Origin: Paludibacteraceae bacterium
GTDB lineage: Bacteria; Bacteroidota; Bacteroidia; Bacteroidales; Paludibacteraceae
Reading direction: 5' to 3'
Length of the DNA: 30,593 bases
NCBI GenBank assembly: GCA_016302585.1
Contig: JAEDNI010000022.1
Coordinates: 1-30,593, forward strand
Under the pieces are notes generated by a model. The model was not told the DNA's origin and ran no database searches. It worked only from the letters and a program-made list of their open reading frames with translations. This document shows, piece after piece, positions 24,501-30,593 of the stretch. The position numbers were made by a program, and so were the translations under genes. Positions within the stretch are counted from its first letter, which is position 1. Every line of letters begins with the position of its first letter.

Positions 24501-24517
24501 ACGTTCGAATTAAATGA
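21503..24517 (+). CDS. AsmA-like envelope protein
   Basis: The 1004-residue protein has one N-terminal membrane segment (about residues 8-30) and then a long periplasmic part of repeated beta-rich segments. AsmA-type blocks at the N-terminus (YELDEVELTYFSTFPYFGVSVKDACL, read in parts) and the C-terminus (GAASLTGKDLVVLDGETFDKISKLLLF, in parts) place it in the AsmA/TamB-like superfamily. Members are thought to act in lipid transport or outer-membrane maintenance. A very acidic stretch (DDDEEEEEDEGG) lies near 140, and a 7-nt repeat adds Ser/Glu-rich residues near 703-717. The stop codon falls in a 7-nt repeat. Confidence 0.85.
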   Translation: MKRVLIITGWCLLGLFGAIIIALSIACYLIFTPARLTAIAHQVADQYVTCEYELDEVELTYFSTFPYFGVSVKDACLINPMEGAQSDTLVVVPELLVSLKLIDAIHGNICIKRFHLRDATANIYIAADGTTNFDVFKSEDDDEEEEEDEGGWQLKSVRWEEDLKVSARHLSFVDEKDTIAASLDEASIILASQNRDDLDGARLDLSAQHVCAALKGEEYAQDLELRLHLPVYYKNLEHVYIDKAKLQVNDFGLLLDGEAGTPDLSSGVYTCDATVSTDGAWQIQEILALVPERFKASLKDIKVDGLMALEANVKGTYADSIMPVLTAHLDIKEGKGAYKPLPYTVRDLQLDADARLDLNKQQPSTVTINKLSAKTKESRIAAKGKVEDLLEDMLLDLHLDIDANLPDFAYFMPKEMDLKGQTKGKANAKIRLSDLSEMRLEKGTIDADLTLTDIAYTMDSMEATLPYTKAKVFIPNKNPSRKSVNWACVDLDTKQVDFSMDTTINAALGASLIRIEAANVLNNEQDYFASIHTASLDGRFEDIHADLTNAELEAYLAGGKKMSAKIQTDALQAEMGEELMAKTEALRIEAAARYKAGEENILLQWNPRLTIHLKNGEVRMPERLPEPIYIPSIEFAYSNKAMNIANSRIELGNSDLNIKGNVRHIGGWFRHKKILEGELDIVSDHCDANQLMAWFSADEETSQESGAESQESKAESQEELTSTPEQNTPDSTKEMEPFMVPLDVDLALNTNLKEVEIFNQLAKDLKGGIFMQEGNLILDEVGFVCRAAKLQLTAMYRSPRRNHLYLGMDYHMVDVDIDELLTMIPNLEEMVPMLSSFKGAAEFHLAAETYLNSQYQPKMSTLRGAASLTGKDLVVLDGETFDKISKLLLFSKKTENKIDSINAELTIYKNQIDVYPLCVQMDNYMVALGGRHNTNMTFDYDINVLSPIYLGVKVSGSMDDLQIKLAKCKFAQDFKPHWYQKVDNQSRELRERIKQSMEKNVRIK
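23610..23651. repeat. 7-nt tandem repeat inside the AsmA-like gene
   Basis: Six phased units: AAGAGTC, GGGAGCC, GAGAGCC, AAGAGTC, AAAAGCC, GAGAGTC. It encodes repeated Glu-Ser-(Gln/Ala) residues. The position follows an AsmA domain and precedes another, so it acts as a linker. Confidence 0.9.
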
Positions 24518-24540
24518 ATAATGAATAATTAATAATGAAT
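24513..24540. repeat. 7-nt tandem repeat spanning the AsmA stop codon
   Basis: AATGAAT, AATGAAT, AATTAAT, AATGAAT. The first unit supplies the TGA stop codon at 24515-24517. The array fills most of the gap before the peptidase gene. Confidence 0.9.
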
Positions 24541-24548
24541 ATTTAGTT

Positions 24549-26651
24549 ATGAAGAAAGTGTTAATTTTAGGAGTGATGGCTATGAGTCTATTAGCTTGCA
24601 ATCAGACGAATCCGTTGTTGGAGCAGCCGAACACACCGTTTGGTGTACCGGCGTTTGACAAAGTAAAGATCGAGCATTATTTACCGGCATTTGAGGAGGC
24701 TATTCGCCAAAACAAAGCGGAGATTGATGCGATAGTGAATAACGAAAATGCACCTACGTTTGAGAACACGATCGTAGCGTTAGACCGTTCCGGTCTGCTG
24801 TTAGATCGCGTGACGGGTGTTTTCTTCAATGTATTGGAAGCAGACGGCAATGATGAGATGAACGCCATTGCCGAGCAGGTAAGTCCTATGTTAAGTGATC
24901 TGAGCGACGGCATTATTCTGAACGACGCCCTTTTCCAACGCGTGAAGGCCGTATACGACGAGCGTGAGCAGTTGGGTCTGAACGCCGAGCAGATGAGACT
25001 GGTAACGCAGACCTACAAGGCTTTTGCGGACAACGGCGCTAATCTGCCGGAGGACAAGAAAGAGCGTCTGAAAGAGATTAACCAGGAGTTAAGTTTGCTT
25101 TCGCTTAAGTTCGGTAACAACGTCGTAGCAGAGACCAATAGCGACGATGTAAAACGCTTTATTACGGACGAAGCGCTGTTAGCGGGTCTTCCGGAGAGCG
25201 CGAAAGCCGCTGCGGCAGAAGAAGCAGAGGCAGCAGGTCATCCGGGTGAGTGGTTATTTACTCCGAAGCGCACGAGTTTCACCCCGGTTCTGCAATACTG
25301 CGAGAACCGCGAGTTACGCAAACAACTGCTGATGGACTATACGACGCGCGGCAACCACGACAATGAGAACGACAACAAAGCCGTTATCATTCGCGAGATG
25401 GAACTGCGCATTGAGCGTGCGAAGTTGTTCGGATATGATAACCCTGCCGACTATATCCTCGCAGACTGCATGGCTAAGAACCATCAGACGGTAGATGCAT
25501 TCTTAGCATCCGTTTGGGCTCCTTCGTTGGAGGCTGCGAAACGTGAGGCGGCAGAGTTACAAGCCCTGTTGGAGCAAGATCTGCCGGGCGAGAAACTGCA
25601 ACCCTGGGATTGGTGGTTCTATGCCGAGAAGCTGCGTAAAGCCAAATACGACCTCGATGAAGAGGAGTTGAAGCCGTACTTCGAGTTGAACAATGTGCGC
25701 AAAGGTGCGTTCGGCGTAGCAACCAAACTGTATGGTCTGCAATTTGAGAAATTAGAGAACATGCCGATTTATAATCCGGAGGTAGAGGTATTCAAGGTAA
25801 CGGAGGCTGATGGTTCGTTAGTAGGTATTCTGTACACGGACTATTTCCCGCGTGCGGGTAAACGTCCGGGCGCATGGATGAACAATATCCTGCCGCAATA
25901 CATCGATGCAGAGGGCGTTGATCATCGTCCGGTAATTATCAATGTAGGTAACTTCAACAAACCGACGGCAGGTAATCCGTCGTTGCTCTCGATGGACGAT
26001 GTAGAGACCCTGTTCCATGAGTTCGGTCACGCATTGCACGGTTTGCTTAGCAAGGCGCATTATAAGAGCCTGAGCGGCACGAATACGCCGCGCGATTTCG
26101 TAGAGTTGCCGAGCCAGTTCATGGAGAACTATGCGTATGAGCCGGAGGTGCTGAAGACCTATGCATTCCATTACGAGACCGGAGAGGTTATTCCGGACGA
26201 ATTGATCGAGAAAATCAACAAAGCGAGTGCATTCAACCAGGGCTTTGTAACAACTGAGTTACTGAGTGCATCTATACTGGATATGGACTTCCATGAGTTG
26301 ACGAGTGCAGAGGGCTTGGATGTCAATGCATTCGAGGCAGAGAGTCTCAAGAAAATGGGTATGATTGATGAGATCATCGTTCGCTATCGTCCGACGTTCT
26401 ATAATCATATCTTCACGACCGGATATGAAGCCGGTTATTACAGCTATACCTGGTCGGCCGTATTGGATGCCGATGCTTTTGCAGCATTCAAGGAGACGGG
26501 TGACCTGTTTGAGGCCGAGACCGCTAAACGTTTCCGTCACTTGTTAGAGCAAGGCGGAACACGCGATGCACAGGAGTTGTATCTGGAGTTCCGCGGCAAA
26601 GAGGCTGATCCGAAATATCTGTTGATACGGAAGGGATTTGTTAAGGAGTGA
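24549..26651 (+). CDS. M3-family peptidyl-dipeptidase lipoprotein (Dcp-like)
   Basis: The 700-residue zinc peptidase has HEFGH at residues 490-494 within LFHEFGHALHG, and the M3 C-terminal blocks FVELPSQFMENYAYEP and GYYSYTWSAVLDADAFAAF. It removes dipeptides or degrades short peptides. The N-terminus MKKVLILGVMAMSLLACNQ is a lipoprotein signal with Cys17, so it is envelope-anchored, unlike the cytoplasmic E. coli Dcp; this is common in Bacteroidota. Length is typical for the family. Confidence 0.94.
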   Translation: MKKVLILGVMAMSLLACNQTNPLLEQPNTPFGVPAFDKVKIEHYLPAFEEAIRQNKAEIDAIVNNENAPTFENTIVALDRSGLLLDRVTGVFFNVLEADGNDEMNAIAEQVSPMLSDLSDGIILNDALFQRVKAVYDEREQLGLNAEQMRLVTQTYKAFADNGANLPEDKKERLKEINQELSLLSLKFGNNVVAETNSDDVKRFITDEALLAGLPESAKAAAAEEAEAAGHPGEWLFTPKRTSFTPVLQYCENRELRKQLLMDYTTRGNHDNENDNKAVIIREMELRIERAKLFGYDNPADYILADCMAKNHQTVDAFLASVWAPSLEAAKREAAELQALLEQDLPGEKLQPWDWWFYAEKLRKAKYDLDEEELKPYFELNNVRKGAFGVATKLYGLQFEKLENMPIYNPEVEVFKVTEADGSLVGILYTDYFPRAGKRPGAWMNNILPQYIDAEGVDHRPVIINVGNFNKPTAGNPSLLSMDDVETLFHEFGHALHGLLSKAHYKSLSGTNTPRDFVELPSQFMENYAYEPEVLKTYAFHYETGEVIPDELIEKINKASAFNQGFVTTELLSASILDMDFHELTSAEGLDVNAFEAESLKKMGMIDEIIVRYRPTFYNHIFTTGYEAGYYSYTWSAVLDADAFAAFKETGDLFEAETAKRFRHLLEQGGTRDAQELYLEFRGKEADPKYLLIRKGFVKE

Positions 26652-26653
26652 AA

Positions 26654-26685
26654 GAGTTAGGGAATTAACGAATTAATGAATCGAC
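26654..26685. repeat. 8-nt tandem repeat spanning a start codon
   Basis: GAGTTAGG, GAATTAAC, GAATTAAT, GAATCGAC. The ATG of the next gene (26676-26678) is formed by the join of the third and fourth units. Confidence 0.8.
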
Positions 26686-27209
26686 ATAAAGCGACCATAT
26701 TATCCCGCGTGCTGCCAATTGTCTTCTGGACATTGGCAGTAGCGGGTAGTGTGGGGATACCCTTTCTGTTATCCGCATTAGAGGTACAATCTCCCGATTT
26801 CAACGAGAATTATTGGTGGGGTTTTGCTGCTACAGCATTGGTATTGACAATTATCGTTATTCTTAAGAAACTCGATCGTCATGAGATAGCCATCCAAGAG
26901 TCTTTCGGTTCGGCTTTACTGTTGGGCATAGCGTCGTATTGGTTGCCTACGGTCCTTTTCCTGACGATCCCGGTTATTCTCTTTTTGGTTTATTATAACC
27001 ATTTTTCTTTTCGGTCCTTCACGGCCATAATAATAGGATTCGCCACCGTAGCGATATGGGCTACAGTGGCAATCTTTCTGGGTTGGATTCCCAATAACTG
27101 GGCGATTTTCTTCTCGTCCTCTATTGCATGGGGATGGATTCCGTTAGGTTCTATTCTCCTTGCCTGGTTAGGTTCTACCATTGTACGACAAAGCCTGCGT
27201 GTACGTTAA
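26676..27209 (+). CDS. Small multi-pass membrane protein
   Basis: The 177-residue protein has about five hydrophobic segments (near 9-31, 45-61, 77-107, 113-133 and 141-170) and short charged loops, with no recognisable domain. It is last in the ileS run and its end overlaps the convergent receptor gene by 35 bp. No function can be assigned. Confidence 0.65.
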   Translation: MNRHKATILSRVLPIVFWTLAVAGSVGIPFLLSALEVQSPDFNENYWWGFAATALVLTIIVILKKLDRHEIAIQESFGSALLLGIASYWLPTVLFLTIPVILFLVYYNHFSFRSFTAIIIGFATVAIWATVAIFLGWIPNNWAIFFSSSIAWGWIPLGSILLAWLGSTIVRQSLRVR

Positions 27210-29400
27210 TTCCTGCTTGTGCGTAGTACCATGGGCTGTAGGAACGGCTTCCGTCTTCGAATTGGCACATCCAGTTTCCGCCGTTCGACTCATAGGCACT
27301 GTTGAACAGGTTATTCGCCTGCGCCATCAACTGTATCGTCGGCCATTTAGCCGGCAGCGGTAACGTGTAGTGCATCGTCACGTTCGTCACCGTGTAGGGT
27401 TTCAGGATTGCTTCTTCTGACATCGTGTTATCCAGATACTGCTTGCTGACGGCAATCGTCTGTACGTCTGCGCGGAAACCCGCGTAGTCGAAGGTGAACG
27501 TGTTGCTGAAGATCACAGACGGCGAGAAAGCGATCGTCACTGTGCCGAAATTGATCTCGTCCTGACGAATCTCATTCCAGTCTGCGTCATAGATAGATAC
27601 CCAGTCCGTGTAGTTAGGAATCTTATTGCGCGAGAGCGTCAGATTGGCTGACCATTGGAACCAACTCGTCGGCATCCAAAGACCCGTCAACTCAATACCC
27701 ATTCGGTGACTCTTCGCTACGTTGCGTGTCAGATACGCACCCGTATCGGAATATTTACCCGTCAATACCAACTGGTTCTTGTAATCCATATAATAAAGGT
27801 TCGCGCCCACGCGCCAGCGCTCGCCCGAGTACGTGTAACCCAATTCGTAGTCATATAACTTCTCCGGCAGCGGGATATCATGCTCGCCGGCTTCCGTGAA
27901 ATTCTTTCTGCTCGGCTCGCGGTTAGCAATCGCGAAATTGAAATACACCTGATGGCCATGATCCTCATACGTGATACCCGCCTTCGGGTTGAAGAAATGG
28001 TAATGGCGTGTAGCGGTGAGCGGTTGCAGATCCTCGTCATTGATGCCGCCGATGTGATAATATACATAGCGGTATTGCAGATCGCCGTACAGCGTCAGTT
28101 TCCGTTTCTGTTTGTTGATGATTCGCCAGTTCGCTTTGGCGTAGATATTGCCTTCTGCCTTCACGCCGTTGCTGCGGTAGAACTCCTCTGCAGTCACGGT
28201 CTGATACAGGTCATCCGTTACCAATCCCCAGTGATCGCCCATGTAATGGCTACCGGCGCCACCGATCGTCAGGTCGGCCGGTTCAGAGCGGTAGTTGATG
28301 CTGAAAATCCCGCCGTAGTAATGGTTGTCCAGGTATTTGTAACGGATAAAATTGGACTTCTTGATCACCGTTGAGTCGTTCGGCTCGTAGTTCGGCAAAC
28401 CGAAAGCAGAATACTTCTTGTTCGCCTTCATCTGCTCGTAGTAACCGCCGCCGTGCGTATAATGCAGCGTCGCATTCAGCACCCATTGTGGCGCTAATTT
28501 TTGCACCAGATTGATCTGAAAATGCTGTTGCTTGTAGTTGTCGTTCTGGCGCGGATAGTACGCGATATCTCCGTTCGCATTCGTATATTCGCCGGCAGGG
28601 TTATAACGCCGGTCGGTCAGCAGATTTTCGGCCGTCACTCCGTCCCACGCCATATACGTCGTCTCCATACCTCCGAAGGCGGAGAACGTGATATTCGTTG
28701 CTTTGCCGTAGTAGCCTACCGAACCGTAGTACGAGAACAGATCGGACTTCGCGCGGTAGAGATAACCGTCGGAATTGACCTTACTCAATCGAGCCTCGAT
28801 ACGCCAGTTGCGGGGGAACTGCACCTGTGCACTCACCATCTCGCGGAATGTGTGGTACATACCGCCGTTGAACTGCAACCTCACGTGTGCACGTGCGCTG
28901 TCGTTCAGCATCTTCTGCGTAGGTAACGTACTCATGTTCAGCGATGCGCCGAAAGAGGACGAACCGTTCGTACTCGTACCTACACCGCGCTGTAACGTCA
29001 GGTTGGTCAGACTCGAAGCCATGTCGGTCATGTTCACCCAGAAAACGGTCTGGCTTTCCGCATCGTTCAGCGGCACGTCGTTCACCGTCATGTTGATACG
29101 CGTGTGATCCGTTCCGCGCACACGGAAATAGGTGTAACCGATACCCAAACCGTCGTCACTCGTCGCTAAGAACGAAGGCGTGTTCTGCAGTAGGAACGGT
29201 AAGTTCTGACCCGTGTTCTCGCGGTTCAACTGCTCGTTGCTTAACTTCCTGCGAGTGTCCGCAGGTTGCTCCACCTTCGCAATAATCGATACTTCAGGAA
29301 TGTCACGTCCTTGAATAAGGATCGTGTCCTCACTCGTCTGTGCGTACACAGACATACATTGCGCGAAAGCGCAGAAAAAAAGAATCGATGTTTTTTTCAT
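27175..29400 (-). CDS. TonB-dependent outer-membrane receptor, probably thiamine-related
   Basis: The product (741 residues from the chosen start) has a signal peptide ending VYA, a short N-terminal extension, a plug domain (LPFLLQNTPSFLATSDDGLGIGYTYFRVRGTDHTRI, read in parts, through QRGVGTSTNGSSSFGASLNM) and a long beta-barrel. The barrel ends in aromatic W at the C-terminus (GFVVQW). It takes up a ligand with energy from TonB. A TPP riboswitch occupies the leader, so the ligand is likely thiamine or a derivative, as for the known TPP-controlled receptors of Bacteroides. No PnuT-type transporter is adjacent. ATG 29400 is preferred; ATG 29415 lies inside the riboswitch. Confidence 0.92.
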   Translation of the reverse strand: MKKTSILFFCAFAQCMSVYAQTSEDTILIQGRDIPEVSIIAKVEQPADTRRKLSNEQLNRENTGQNLPFLLQNTPSFLATSDDGLGIGYTYFRVRGTDHTRINMTVNDVPLNDAESQTVFWVNMTDMASSLTNLTLQRGVGTSTNGSSSFGASLNMSTLPTQKMLNDSARAHVRLQFNGGMYHTFREMVSAQVQFPRNWRIEARLSKVNSDGYLYRAKSDLFSYYGSVGYYGKATNITFSAFGGMETTYMAWDGVTAENLLTDRRYNPAGEYTNANGDIAYYPRQNDNYKQQHFQINLVQKLAPQWVLNATLHYTHGGGYYEQMKANKKYSAFGLPNYEPNDSTVIKKSNFIRYKYLDNHYYGGIFSINYRSEPADLTIGGAGSHYMGDHWGLVTDDLYQTVTAEEFYRSNGVKAEGNIYAKANWRIINKQKRKLTLYGDLQYRYVYYHIGGINDEDLQPLTATRHYHFFNPKAGITYEDHGHQVYFNFAIANREPSRKNFTEAGEHDIPLPEKLYDYELGYTYSGERWRVGANLYYMDYKNQLVLTGKYSDTGAYLTRNVAKSHRMGIELTGLWMPTSWFQWSANLTLSRNKIPNYTDWVSIYDADWNEIRQDEINFGTVTIAFSPSVIFSNTFTFDYAGFRADVQTIAVSKQYLDNTMSEEAILKPYTVTNVTMHYTLPLPAKWPTIQLMAQANNLFNSAYESNGGNWMCQFEDGSRSYSPWYYAQAGINVHAGFVVQW

Positions 29401-29404
29401 TTTC

Positions 29405-29465
29405 TTTAACAGCATTACCTGTTCAAGTTCCAAGGGTATATTCTCAGCCGAAGCACCCCTAATTA
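29405..29465 (-). promoter_or_regulatory. TPP riboswitch (THI element)
   Basis: On the minus strand the conserved blocks appear in the right order and spacing: GGGGTGC, GGCTGAGA (CTGAGA at 29447-29442), ATACCC (29439-29434), TTGAACAGG and GTAATGC (about 29418-29412). The aptamer ends about 5-12 nt before the receptor ATG, with the likely ribosome site inside or next to its closing stem, so translational repression by TPP is the likely mode. Confidence 0.9.
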
Positions 29466-29476
29466 CAAATCGGGTG

Positions 29477-29508
29477 CAAAGGTACTACTTTTTTCTGAAT
29501 TACGCAAA
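29477..29508 (-). promoter_or_regulatory. Promoter of the TPP riboswitch and receptor
   Basis: On the minus strand TTTG (29508-29505) and TACCTTTG (29484-29477), 20 nt apart, about 15 nt before the aptamer. Confidence 0.87.
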
Positions 29509-29587
29509 TTTTAGGCGAAAAATAATAAAAAAAAATAAATAGTTCTCGGACGTTACGTAGTGGTAACGATGTGGTAATGTAAATGGA

Positions 29588-29660
29588 GGCTTTTTAGAGG
29601 CTAAAAGCCCCTACCTAACCTCCCCCATGGAGGGGGAGGGACTCCGGCATACAATGCCGG
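29588..29660. repeat. Cluster of three perfect or near-perfect hairpins
   Basis: GGCTTTTTAG/CTAAAAGCC (29588-29609), CCTCCCCC/GGGGGAGG with loop ATGGA (29619-29639) and CCGGCAT/ATGCCGG with loop ACA (29644-29660) follow one another. The C-rich hairpin resembles palindromes dispersed through many Bacteroidota genomes. They may terminate transcription from either side, but no strong T-run is present. Confidence 0.7.
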
Positions 29661-29693
29661 GATAATAAACGAAGGATTTGAATGGCAGACGGG

Positions 29694-29717
29694 GTGAGCG
29701 GCTGAGCAGATGAGCAG
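29694..29717. repeat. 8-nt tandem repeat, left arm of an inverted pair
   Basis: GTGAGCGG, CTGAGCAG, ATGAGCAG. The reverse complement recurs at 29772-29795. A GT-rich palindrome (about 29733-29755) lies in the 54-bp spacer. Confidence 0.85.
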
Positions 29718-29771
29718 CTCATTATGTAAATATCACACACACGCGTGGGTGTGTATAGTTTAAGAAAACAA

Positions 29772-29795
29772 CTGCTCATCTGCTCATCTGCTCTA
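29772..29795. repeat. 8-nt tandem repeat, right arm overlapping a stop codon
   Basis: CTGCTCAT, CTGCTCAT, CTGCTCTA. The last unit contains the reverse complement of the TAG that ends the VirE-like relic. The layout (3' end of the gene, then tandem short units, spacer, inverted units) matches the DUF3987 gene at the left end. Confidence 0.85.
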
Positions 29796-29984
29796 GGACC
29801 GACCTTCGATGTTTCTGTTGGCATTCACCTCCTCCATGCCTCTTTCCCTAACAATCCATCCACGGGTACGGGAGGCTCCTACCATTTTGTTTTGATATCC
29901 GGCTTTCTTGAGGAGCATGCCGAGGCGGTTGAGGGGCATCGGTTTCTTGATGGAGCCCCAGGAGACGAGTTTGTCGGAGATATC
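29793..29984 (-). pseudogene. C-terminal relic of a VirE/DUF3987-like gene
   Basis: Directly after the stop of the hydrolase, 63 codons stay open in the same frame before TAG at 29795-29793. The text reads SDKLVSWGSIKKPMPLNRLGMLLKKAGYQNK, in parts, then TRGWIVRER and a short polar tail. The Pro-Leu-Asn-Arg-Leu-Gly...LLKKAGY...RGWIV pattern is what the C-terminal winged helix of VirE-type primase-like proteins looks like. No start codon or upstream domain remains, so it is a remnant whose 5' part was lost, with the hydrolase now abutting it. The family assignment is inference from pattern only. Confidence 0.5.
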
Positions 29985-30593
29985 TCAGGAAAGAATCAAC
30001 GGAGCGGAACTCCATCTCGCCTCGGCGGCGATGGTGGTGGGTTCGCCATGACCGGGATAGACGTCGGTCTCGGGTGGCAAGGCGAGAAGGAGGTCGAGCG
30101 AGTTCATAAGCTGGGAATAGTTGCCACCGGGGAGGTCGGTACGGCCGTAGCCCATTTTAAAGAGCGTGTCGCCGGAGAAGAGGACTTTGTCCTTGGGGAA
30201 ATAGAGACAGATACTGCCGGGAGTATGGCCGGGGGTTTCGAGCAATTGGAAATTGCTTATTTGAGATTTTTGATTTTTGATTTTTGATTTTATATCTTCT
30301 ATGGGGAAAGGTTGGGCTTTGGCGCGGATGCCGAATAGGTCATATTGCTGCTGCATGGCTTTAGCCATTGGGATATCGGCTTCGTGCATCAGCACGGGGG
30401 TGTTCCATTTTGCGCACGCCCAGGCAGCGCCCCAGAGATGGTCGAGATGGCCATGTGTGGCCACTATGGTAATTGGTAATTGGTGATTGGTGATTGGTGA
30501 TTTTTGATTTTCGATATAGGTCAGCAACTGTTGTTGCTCGGATTCATAGGCACAGGCGGGATCGATGAGGAGGACCATTGGTGATTGGTCGTT
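29985..30593 (-). CDS. Metallo-beta-lactamase-fold hydrolase (partial)
   Basis: At least 203 codons are visible; the frame stays open to the window edge, and the real start is outside it. The metal ligands are THGHLDH, then TPGHTPGS, then FSGDTLF and VYPGHGEPTT. This is the glyoxalase II-like group of small hydrolases acting on thioesters or similar compounds; the substrate is unknown. The internal ATG at 30578 is not the start, because the preceding codons continue the usual N-terminal strand pattern. Three 7-nt repeat tracts lie in the gene (30265-30292, 30471-30512 and at the window edge from about 30577). The tail after GEPTT differs from the usual end, consistent with a rearrangement against the VirE-like relic. 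Confidence 0.88.
   Translation of the reverse strand, partial: NDQSPMVLLIDPACAYESEQQQLLTYIENQKSPITNHQLPITIVATHGHLDHLWGAAWACAKWNTPVLMHEADIPMAKAMQQQYDLFGIRAKAQPFPIEDIKSKIKNQKSQISNFQLLETPGHTPGSICLYFPKDKVLFSGDTLFKMGYGRTDLPGGNYSQLMNSLDLLLALPPETDVYPGHGEPTTIAAEARWSSAPLILS
30265..30292. repeat. 7-nt tandem repeat inside the hydrolase gene
   Basis: Four units on the plus strand: GATTTTT three times, then GATTTTA. It encodes a Lys/Asn/Gln/Ser-rich loop between two metal-ligand segments. Confidence 0.92.
30471..30512. repeat. Second 7-nt tandem repeat inside the hydrolase gene
   Basis: Six units: AATTGGT, AATTGGT, GATTGGT, GATTGGT, GATTTTT, GATTTTC. The last two units are the word of the repeat at 30265, so two repeat words meet within one array. 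It lies a few residues before the THGHLDH metal site. A further ATTGGTG, ATTGGTC pair is cut by the window edge. Confidence 0.92.

Noticed and set aside
29615..29824. 69-codon minus-strand frame preceded by GGAGGTG
   Set aside because: It reads through three repeat blocks and palindromes. The Shine-Dalgarno match lies within the VirE-like relic and is probably chance, since genes of this phylum rarely use one.

Overview
The window looks like a chromosomal segment of a Bacteroidota bacterium, most likely a gut-type Bacteroidales. Ten promoters match the phylum's TTTG / TAnnTTTG consensus, nine with 20 nt between the boxes and one with 19. Ribosome-binding sites are weak everywhere except before rpsU. 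The gene families (TonB-dependent receptor, DUF3987, DUF5606, long IleRS, M3 dipeptidase lipoprotein) also fit. Species cannot be named from the sequence alone.

Left end (1-2900): an AT-rich accessory stretch. It holds a DUF3987/VirE-type P-loop protein bracketed by three copies of a roughly 130-nt folded RNA element, two in tandem directly before its start codon and one in its 3' inverted repeat. A small conserved protein with its own terminator follows. The three copies differ in sequence but keep the same hairpins through compensatory changes, and their surroundings carry direct repeats that look like insertion scars. This is the best candidate for something undescribed.

Core (3000-29400): housekeeping genes. 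ssb, a FemAB-like acetyltransferase, a GT4 and a GT2 glycosyltransferase form one run. tonB and recG follow. On the minus strand lie tRNA-Leu(CAA)-rpsU, then hflX-hpt-phosphohexomutase, with rpsO on its own promoter. On the plus strand lie tcdA, and then DUF5606, a NIF3-like protein and a zinc-ribbon coiled-coil protein. A minus-strand CPBP protease shares a divergent promoter region with ileS. ileS leads a tight plus-strand run of lipoprotein, AsmA-like protein, M3 peptidase and a small membrane protein. A minus-strand TonB-dependent receptor sits under a TPP riboswitch, so it is probably a thiamine-related transporter.

Right end (29430-30593): palindromic repeats, a C-terminal relic of a second VirE/DUF3987-like gene followed by the same kind of 3' inverted short-unit repeats seen at the left end, and a metallo-beta-lactamase-fold hydrolase that runs off the window.

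Across the whole window, short tandem repeats with 7-nt (sometimes 8- or 9-nt) degenerate units sit between genes, across start and stop codons, and in frame inside at least six otherwise ordinary genes. They appear to be a genome-wide repeat habit of this lineage.
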